The notes beneath the pieces are model-generated. The model made no database searches. It was not told where the DNA came from and was given only the letters and a program-made list of their open reading frames with translations. A program made the translations under genes and the position numbers. A stretch of DNA of 8,346 nucleotides from the NCBI GenBank assembly GCA_031292335.1, contig JARLHH010000033.1, forward strand, positions 1 through 8,346, given 5' to 3'. This document shows positions 1-4,967 of the stretch, in pieces. The stretch's first letter is position 1, and every line of letters begins with the position of its first letter. Source of the DNA: Candidatus Limnocylindrales bacterium. Lineage in GTDB: Bacteria > Chloroflexota > Limnocylindria > Limnocylindrales > CSP1-4.

Positions 1-1057
1 CCTCGACGGCAAGCCGAGGCTGGCCATCCTGTTCGCCACGACCCAGTACGACACGGAGAGCCTCGTCGCGGGCGTCTGCGGGCTGCTTGGTGACGTTCCT
101 CTGTGGGGTGGATCGTCGTCCACCGGCGTATTCCAGGACGCTGGCTGGATCACGAGTGAGGCCGGCGCCGCAAGCCTGATGCTGCTCGCCGATCGGCCGG
201 CCGGCGTGGGCGTGGCTGCCGTTGGTGACGGCGACGGCTTCGCGGCCGGCAGGACGGCAGCAGCGGAAGCGCTCAAGCAGCTTGGCGGCGACGCCACTGC
301 ACTGCTCACTCTCGCCTTCATGGGGCCGGAGGAGGAGATCCTCCGGGGGATCGCTGCTGTCGCCCCGGGCGTGCCGGTCGTGGGCGGCTCAGCCTCGGAC
401 CACTCTCCGGACGGGAAGTTCCAGCAGTTCGCGAATGGCCACTCCTACAAGAACCACTTCGCGATCGCGGCCATCGGGGGTCCGGTCGGCTACGCATTCA
501 CGAATGGGTACCGCCTGACAGGCAAGAAGGCCACGGTCACGAAGGCCACCGGGCGCACCCTGTTCGAGCTCGACGGCCGGCGGGCCATGGACGTCTACAC
601 GGAGTGGGTCGCGAGAGCCGAATCCGAGATCGGCGGCGGGGCGCTCGTGTCGTTCAGCGTGCAGTACCCGCTGCTCTTCCACAAGGACGGGATCACGTAC
701 TCCGCGCACCCGGTCAACAGCAACCCGGACGGCTCCATGGACTTCGGAGCGGCGATGAGCCCCGGCATGATCCTCGAGTTGGGCGAGGCTTCCGTCAATG
801 GGCTCATCGCCGAGGCGGGCAACGCTGTCCACAAGGCGGCCCTCGGCGTGGGACAGCCGAAGGGCATTTTGCTCGCCCATTGCGGTGGACGCGCCATCGC
901 GCTCGGTGACCGGATCAAGGAGATCCCCGCCGAGCTCGAGCACACCGTCGGCCACCTGCCACTGATCGGCTATCTCGCGTTCGGCGAGCAGGGCTGCTCG
1001 GTGGTCGGGATTCCCACCCATGCCGATCTGAGCCTGTCTGCGCTCGTGCTCGGCTGA
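1..1057 (+). CDS. FIST-domain sensory protein, 5'-truncated by the window edge
   Basis: The reading frame is open from base 2, so the gene begins before the window; the ATG at 179 is internal. About 351 codons are visible before TGA at 1055-1057. The first visible residues (LDGKPRLAILFATTQYD, later VPLWGGSSSTGVF) match the FIST N-terminal pattern of a hydrophobic strand followed by a conserved glycine/serine turn. A similar turn recurs (GVPVVGGSASDHSPDG). The C-terminal half carries the FIST_C signature near its end (HLPLIGYLAFGEQG) and finishes shortly after, as stand-alone FIST proteins do. FIST domains are described as ligand-sensing modules of bacterial signal transduction, proposed to bind small molecules such as amino acids; the ligand here cannot be read. 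No membrane segment and no output domain (kinase, GGDEF, methyl-accepting) is visible, so the protein is probably soluble, though an N-terminal partner domain could lie outside the window. The downstream aldehyde dehydrogenase gene is in the same direction but 126 bases away. Family assignment is confident, role is not. Confidence 0.85.
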   Translation, partial: LDGKPRLAILFATTQYDTESLVAGVCGLLGDVPLWGGSSSTGVFQDAGWITSEAGAASLMLLADRPAGVGVAAVGDGDGFAAGRTAAAEALKQLGGDATALLTLAFMGPEEEILRGIAAVAPGVPVVGGSASDHSPDGKFQQFANGHSYKNHFAIAAIGGPVGYAFTNGYRLTGKKATVTKATGRTLFELDGRRAMDVYTEWVARAESEIGGGALVSFSVQYPLLFHKDGITYSAHPVNSNPDGSMDFGAAMSPGMILELGEASVNGLIAEAGNAVHKAALGVGQPKGILLAHCGGRAIALGDRIKEIPAELEHTVGHLPLIGYLAFGEQGCSVVGIPTHADLSLSALVLG

Positions 1058-1080
1058 GCGTCCTTTCCTGTGCTGGGGCG

Positions 1081-1126
1081 GGCGGGCGCGGAGCCGACCA
1101 GGGGCCGATACGGCCTCGCGCCCGCC
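1081..1126 (+). repeat. 10-bp inverted repeat between the FIST and aldehyde dehydrogenase genes
   Basis: Bases 1081-1090 (GGCGGGCGCG) are the exact reverse complement of 1117-1126, with 26 bases between. The hairpin starts 23 bases after the FIST stop codon and would be very stable. No T-run follows the right arm, so it is not a canonical intrinsic terminator. It may still stop or stabilise the 3' end of the FIST transcript. Such repeats also arise by chance in DNA this GC-rich. Confidence 0.4.
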
Positions 1127-1172
1127 GCTCCAGGTCCAGATCGTCCGCACCCCTAGATGCGGCCGGCAACTC

Positions 1173-1177
1173 GGAGG
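1173..1177 (+). promoter_or_regulatory. Ribosome binding site fixing the aldehyde dehydrogenase start
   Basis: GGAGG lies 6 bases before the ATG at 1184. The alternative in-frame ATG at 1157 lies upstream of this site and has no comparable Shine-Dalgarno sequence, so the start at 1184 is preferred. Confidence 0.75.
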
Positions 1178-1183
1178 ATCACG

Positions 1184-2653
1184 ATGGCTGTCGCAACGCG
1201 CCGTTACCAGAACTACGTGAACGGGCGGTTCGCGGACCCGCACGGGGGCAAGACGCTCACGGTCGAGAATCCGGCCACCGGGCAGGTCGTGTCCGAGGTC
1301 CCGGACTCCTCGGCCGAGGACGCCCGAGAGGCGATCGAGCTCGCTGACAAGGCCCAGCGCTCCTGGGAGAAGCGGGCGCCGATCGAGCGGGCCGGGTACC
1401 TCCACCGCATCGCGGCGGGGATCCGCAAGGATTCCGAGCACCTCGCCCGCGTGCTGTCCGAGGAGCAGGGCAAGCCGCTCGACCAGGCCCGGGGCGAGGT
1501 CAACGGGACGGCCGACTACTTCGACTACACGGCTGAGTGGGCCCGCCGGGTCGAGGGCGAGGTCATTCCGAGCGACCGGCCCAACGAGATGGAGCTGCTG
1601 CTGCGGCAGCCCATCGGCGTCATCGGCGGGATCGTGCCCTGGAACTTCCCCCTGTACGTGCTCGCGCGGAAAGTAGCGCCGGCGCTCCTGACCGGCAACG
1701 CGATCGTCGTCAAGCCGAGCGAGATCACGCCGAACAGCACACTCGAGCTCGGCCGCATCTTCGACGAGGCGGAAGTACCCGCTGGCGTGGTCAATCTCGT
1801 CTGCGGCTACGGACCCGTCGTCGGCGAGGAGCTTGCCTCGAACTCGCTCATCGGCATGGTGAGCGTCACGGGCAGCATCAGGACGGGCTCCCGGGTGATG
1901 GAGCTCGCCGCCCAGAACATCACGAAGGTGAGCTTGGAGCTCGGCGGCAGTGCTCCGGTCATCATCATGCCGGACGCAGACCTGGATCTCGCGGTCAGGT
2001 CCATCAAGGCATGTCGCCTCCTCAACACCGGCCAGGTGTGCGGCGCTGCCGACCGGACGTACGTGGACCGGCACGTCGCCGCCGAGTTCACCGATAAGCT
2101 GGCCATCGCCATGGGCGAGGCGACGTACGGGAACTCGCTCGTCGACGAGGGCCGCGACCTCGGTCCTCTCGTGAGCGCTCGCCAGCTCGAAGCGGTCAGC
2201 GGACGCGTCGAGCGGGCCGTCGCGGACGGCGGCCAGATCGTCGTCGGTGGCAAGCGGGCGACAGATCGGCCCGAGGGCAACTTCTACCCCGCGACCGTCA
2301 TCGCCAACTGTCGGCAGGACATGGCGATCGTCCGCGAGGAGATCTTCGGGCCCGTGATGCCCGTGGTCTCGTTCCACGACCTCGACGAAGCGATCGCCTG
2401 GGCGAACGACTCGATCTACGGCCTCGCCTCGTCCATCTTCACCAAGGACGTCAACGTCGTCATGCGGGCCTGCAACGAGCTCCGGTTCGGGGAGACGTAC
2501 GTCAACCGCGAGAACATGGAGAACATGCAGGGGTTCCACGCCGGCTGGCGCAAGTCGGGGATCGGAGGCGCCGACGGCAAGCACGGGGTGCTCGAGTACA
2601 CCCGGACCCACGTCGTCTACCTGCAGTACGACATGACGGCCGGCCGGCAGTAA
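1184..2653 (+). CDS. aldA: AldA-type NAD-dependent aldehyde dehydrogenase (lactaldehyde/glycolaldehyde dehydrogenase-like)
   Basis: This 489-residue protein has the normal length and all landmarks of the ALDH superfamily. It oxidises an aldehyde to the carboxylate with NAD(P)+ in the cytoplasm. Visible are PWNFP with oxyanion-hole Asn154, the cofactor-binding KPSE with Lys177, the VTGS turn of the Rossmann fold, the general base Glu252 in LELGG, and the nucleophile Cys286 in NTGQVCG. From memory of E. coli AldA the resemblance runs end to end: EWARRVEGEVIPSDRP, ITKVSLELGG, and above all the C-terminal stretch around FHAGWRKSGIGGADGKHG and the ending THVVYLQ. AldA oxidises L-lactaldehyde (fucose/rhamnose breakdown) and glycolaldehyde. 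The substrate is inferred from family resemblance, as no sugar-catabolic gene is next to it. LELGGS replaces the commoner LELGGK. The gene is probably its own transcription unit, ending at the hairpin just after the stop. Other aldehydes (succinate semialdehyde, betaine aldehyde) remain possible. Confidence 0.9.
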   Translation: MAVATRRYQNYVNGRFADPHGGKTLTVENPATGQVVSEVPDSSAEDAREAIELADKAQRSWEKRAPIERAGYLHRIAAGIRKDSEHLARVLSEEQGKPLDQARGEVNGTADYFDYTAEWARRVEGEVIPSDRPNEMELLLRQPIGVIGGIVPWNFPLYVLARKVAPALLTGNAIVVKPSEITPNSTLELGRIFDEAEVPAGVVNLVCGYGPVVGEELASNSLIGMVSVTGSIRTGSRVMELAAQNITKVSLELGGSAPVIIMPDADLDLAVRSIKACRLLNTGQVCGAADRTYVDRHVAAEFTDKLAIAMGEATYGNSLVDEGRDLGPLVSARQLEAVSGRVERAVADGGQIVVGGKRATDRPEGNFYPATVIANCRQDMAIVREEIFGPVMPVVSFHDLDEAIAWANDSIYGLASSIFTKDVNVVMRACNELRFGETYVNRENMENMQGFHAGWRKSGIGGADGKHGVLEYTRTHVVYLQYDMTAGRQ

Positions 2654-2656
2654 GCC

Positions 2657-2696
2657 ACGTGGCCCCCGGCGGCCAGAGCTGCCTGGGGCCACGTTT
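2657..2696 (+). terminator. Intrinsic-type terminator after the aldehyde dehydrogenase gene
   Basis: Four bases after the stop codon, 2657-2666 (ACGTGGCCCC) is the exact reverse complement of 2685-2694. Past a single mismatch the stem continues for six more pairs (one a G-U) to a four-base loop at 2674-2677. A short TTT follows (2694-2696). The stem is very strong and the U-tract is short, as is common in high-GC bacteria. Confidence 0.7.
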
Positions 2697-2738
2697 CACC
2701 ACGACGGGGCCACTGTGGGTGACGAGCGCACCCTGTTG

Positions 2739-2776
2739 GCGGGGCGCCCGGTATCACACGGGTAAGGGCGCCCCGC
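2739..2776 (+). repeat. 11-bp perfect inverted repeat in the leader of the sigma-factor operon
   Basis: Bases 2739-2749 (GCGGGGCGCCC) pair exactly with 2766-2776 around a 16-base loop. Inside it an alternative short pairing, CCCG (2747-2750) with CGGG (2759-2762), is mutually exclusive with the full stem. It lies between the upstream terminator and the ECF sigma gene. It could be a second terminator arm (no U-tract), an operator or a chance GC-rich repeat. Confidence 0.4.
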
Positions 2777-2811
2777 GCGAGCGGCCCAAGATGGGTTCGC
2801 CGACGGCCGGA

Positions 2812-2843
2812 TTGAACGAAACGTCCCTGCCCGGCCCTCATAG
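2812..2843 (+). promoter_or_regulatory. Candidate ECF-type promoter of the sigma/anti-sigma operon
   Basis: TTGAAC at 2812-2817 contains the GAAC core typical of ECF -35 elements. Eighteen bases later comes CCTC (2836-2839) followed by ATAG, a possible -10 in the place of the usual CGTC. It is in the right place for an autoregulated sigma operon, about 75 bases before the start codon. The -10 match is poor, so this is tentative. Confidence 0.3.
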
Positions 2844-2914
2844 GGTGTGATGCGTCGTTCCGTCCGGGGGGCACGGAGGGCGGGCCGTTGGCGCGGAGAT
2901 GAGAGCGAGGAATC

Positions 2915-3466
2915 GTGCAGGTCCCGGTTGTGGAGCGCGCCCAGCGGGGTGATCCCGATGCGTTCGAAGTCCTCGTGCGGGACGTCGGCGGCCGGTTGGT
3001 AGGGCTGGCGTTCCGGATCCTGCGTGACCACTCGGCCGCCGAGGATGCCGTCCAGCAGACACTCGTGACGGCCTGGCGCGAGCTGCCCGGCCTGCGCGAC
3101 CCGGAGCGCTTCGAAGCCTGGCTCCACCGGATCCTCGTCCGCGCCTGCGCCGCCGAAGCCCGGCGAAACGGACGAATGCGTGCCGGCGTTCGTGACGTCT
3201 CGCCGGATGTTCGCTTCGACTCGAACGCGTTCGGGCGGGTCGCCGATCGTGACGAGCTGGAGCGGGGGTTTCGTCGCCTGACTCCGGACCAGCGGACGGT
3301 CGTCGTCCTGCGCTACTGGGGCGACCTGCGGCAGGAGGAGATCGCGGAGACCATGGGCATCCCGCTCGGAACCGTGAAGTCCCGCCTCCACCACGCGACC
3401 GCGGCCCTGCGCGCAGCGCTCGAGGCCGAGGCTCGCCCGCTCGCGGCCGAGGAGGGACTGGCATGA
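2915..3466 (+). CDS. ECF-family RNA polymerase sigma factor
   Basis: This 183-residue protein has the two-domain layout of extracytoplasmic-function sigma factors, which direct RNA polymerase to a small stress regulon. Sigma region 2 spans about residues 11-85, with the core-binding helix around AAEDAVQQTLVTAWREL and the following FEAWLHRILVR. Sigma region 4 spans about 112-168, with LTPDQRTVVVLRYWGDL and the helix-turn-helix IAETMGIPLGTVKSRLHHA that reads the -35 element. There is no extra C-terminal domain, so it is not one of the SnoaL-tailed ECF types. The start is GTG: an in-frame TGA at 2900-2902 excludes anything longer, and GAGG at 2907-2910 lies 4 bases upstream, a tight but usable spacing. 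The stop overlaps the start of the next gene (ATGA), implying translational coupling with the membrane protein that presumably holds it inactive. The ECF group and target genes cannot be read from the window. Confidence 0.92.
   Translation: MQVPVVERAQRGDPDAFEVLVRDVGGRLVGLAFRILRDHSAAEDAVQQTLVTAWRELPGLRDPERFEAWLHRILVRACAAEARRNGRMRAGVRDVSPDVRFDSNAFGRVADRDELERGFRRLTPDQRTVVVLRYWGDLRQEEIAETMGIPLGTVKSRLHHATAALRAALEAEARPLAAEEGLA
3451..3456 (+). promoter_or_regulatory. Ribosome binding site inside the sigma gene for the anti-sigma-like gene
   Basis: GGAGGG lies 6 bases before the ATG at 3463, within the last codons of the sigma gene. It fixes the downstream start and supports coupled translation through the ATGA overlap. 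Confidence 0.7.
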
Positions 3467-4854
3467 CAACCCCGAAGCGCCCGGGCATCACGAACCGGGA
3501 GCTCGACGCGACGCTGCGCGCCTGGCTGAGGCCGGGTCCGGCGTCCCTCTCCGAGCCCGCCACCCAGCGTGTCCTCGCGTCGGTCCGCGCCACTCGACAG
3601 GTGCCGGCCTGGCGGGCCGGCCCATGGATGGCCCGCAGCCTCCAGGCACTCCGGTTCGCCGGCGCGGCCACGGTCGTGCTCGTCACGGTGATCGTCCTGG
3701 CCCTGGGTGCGCGAGGGTCCGGTCGGCCGGTCGGCGTCGGCGGACCAGCCTCGGTTGCAACGACGACTCCGCCGGCCGCGACCACGACGCCGATCCCGAG
3801 CCCGAGCCCCACGCCGCGCGCCACCCCGATCGTCTCCGGGGACACGCTCGACGGGATCGTCGCGGCGACCGGCGCCACCTACACGGTGCGCTTCCCGCAG
3901 CTCGGTGGCCTCGCCGACCCCGCTGCGGCTGCCACGATCAACACGTTTCTCCGCGGCCAGGCCGAGGCGGCGGTGCGCGACTTCACCGCGGGGATCGGCA
4001 AGGACCCGCAGGCCGGCCCGGACCAGCCGGCGACGCTCCAGGTCGACTACAGCGTCGCGTCCGACTCCCCGGACCTGGTCAGCCTGCGGGTGAACTCCTA
4101 CACCTATGCCTCGGGCGCCGCCCATGGCAGCGATGTGCTCACGACCTTCACCTTCGACCCTTCGTCGGGACGGCAGCTCGCGCTTGCCGACCTGTTCCGT
4201 CCGGGCGTCGCGTACCTGGATTCACTCGCGGCCGAGGCCAGGGCGCAGCTGAAGGTGACGATGGCGAGCTGGATCACCGACACCTTCACCACGCAGTGGC
4301 TCGCCACGGGCACCGCACCGACCGCCGACAACTACGCCGCGTGGGCGATCACGCCCGGCGGCCTCGAGATCACGTTCGGGCAGTACCAGGTGGCCGCCTA
4401 TGCGGCGGGAATGCCCGTCGTCACGATCCCCGTCGCTCACCTCGCGGCGCTCATCGACCCGAACGGCCCGCTGGCGACGCTCGCGGCCAACCCGCTGCCC
4501 TCGGTCACGGTCACACTCGGGCTCTACTCCGGACGGCCGGATCCGTCCTGGACCCTGACCGACGTGCAGGTGGCGGCGCTCGTCGGCCAGCTCGCCGGGC
4601 TACCGGCGGCAGTCGGCTCCGCCCCGCAGGGCGGCCTCGGGTACCACGGGTTCTCGATCGTCGTCCAGCGGCCTGGCGAGCCTGATCAGACCTTCCTGGT
4701 GTACCGGGGAGCCGTGACGAGCGCCGGGGATGCGCCGGGAACGTACCGGGCCGATCCGCAGCGGACCGTCGAGAGCGCCCTGCTGGAAACCGGTCGCTCG
4801 CACCTGACGGCGACCGAGATCACCGCCGTGGAGACCGACCTGACGCGGCAGTAG
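3463..4854 (+). CDS. Putative RsiV-like transmembrane anti-sigma factor (DUF4163/DUF3298 sensor) with an extra C-terminal domain
   Basis: This 463-residue protein is encoded directly after the ECF sigma gene. Residues 1-63 are a basic cytoplasmic head (RELDATLRAWL, later TRQVPAWR) with no HxxxCxxC zinc anti-sigma motif; I see no cysteine in the whole protein. Residues 64-83 form one membrane helix (VVLVTVIVLALGA). Residues 84-126 are a Pro/Thr/Ser-rich linker. Residues about 137-212 resemble the PdaC/SigV domain (DUF4163). Residues about 219-332 resemble DUF3298, with the typical FDPSSGRQLALADLF. This is the outer architecture of RsiV, the Bacillus/Enterococcus anti-sigma-V protein that binds lysozyme and is then cleaved, releasing its sigma factor. 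Residues about 345-463 form an additional domain with YSGRPDPSWTLT and GGLGYHGFSIVV that I do not recognise. The ligand is not shown by the sequence. The anti-sigma role is inferred from operon position, topology and domains; a plain cell-envelope sensor is the alternative. Confidence 0.75.
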   Translation: MTTPKRPGITNRELDATLRAWLRPGPASLSEPATQRVLASVRATRQVPAWRAGPWMARSLQALRFAGAATVVLVTVIVLALGARGSGRPVGVGGPASVATTTPPAATTTPIPSPSPTPRATPIVSGDTLDGIVAATGATYTVRFPQLGGLADPAAAATINTFLRGQAEAAVRDFTAGIGKDPQAGPDQPATLQVDYSVASDSPDLVSLRVNSYTYASGAAHGSDVLTTFTFDPSSGRQLALADLFRPGVAYLDSLAAEARAQLKVTMASWITDTFTTQWLATGTAPTADNYAAWAITPGGLEITFGQYQVAAYAAGMPVVTIPVAHLAALIDPNGPLATLAANPLPSVTVTLGLYSGRPDPSWTLTDVQVAALVGQLAGLPAAVGSAPQGGLGYHGFSIVVQRPGEPDQTFLVYRGAVTSAGDAPGTYRADPQRTVESALLETGRSHLTATEITAVETDLTRQ

Positions 4855-4862
4855 GTCTCATT

Positions 4863-4881
4863 CGTGGCGACTCATGCCACG
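4863..4881. repeat. Small hairpin between the convergent genes
   Basis: CGTGGC (4863-4868) pairs with GCCACG (4876-4881) around a 7-base loop, 8 bases after the anti-sigma-like stop. A second short hairpin, GCGCC/GGCGC at 4909-4913 and 4919-4923, follows. Neither has a T-run on either strand. They sit where convergent transcripts meet and may help end them, but support is weak. Confidence 0.3.
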
Positions 4882-4967
4882 GGCGCGCCCGGGGTGGTTC
4901 GGACGCGAGCGCCTGCCAGGCGCGGGTCGTCGAGCAGCTGGCGGAACGCAGCCCGAGTCGCGTCCAT
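4872..4967 (-). CDS. Possible 31-codon ORF coupled to the EAL gene stop (TGATG)
   Basis: On the - strand the ATG at 4967-4965 shares its A with the TGA of the PAS/GAF/EAL gene, a classic arrangement for reinitiation. The ORF encodes 31 residues beginning MDATRAAFRQLLDDPRLAG and stops at 4874-4872. Third codon positions are mostly G or C, as in the real genes here. It has no recognisable domain or membrane helix. It may instead be a fossil of a longer C-terminus of the upstream protein, or chance. Confidence 0.25.
   Translation of the reverse strand: MDATRAAFRQLLDDPRLAGARVRTTPGAPVA

Noticed and set aside
1157..1183. Nine-codon N-terminal extension of the aldehyde dehydrogenase
   Set aside because: It overlaps the GGAGG ribosome site that serves the ATG at 1184, and the family's usual N-terminus fits the later start.
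389..2692. 767-codon open frame on the - strand opposite the FIST and aldehyde dehydrogenase genes
   Set aside because: It is antisense to two clear genes, rich in Arg/Gly/Asp/Val/His as expected from the complement of GC-biased codons, with no recognisable domain.
2685..2713. Direct repeat GGGGCCAC at 2685-2692 and 2706-2713
   Set aside because: Eight bases repeated twice in very GC-rich DNA is not significant, and one copy is part of the terminator stem.
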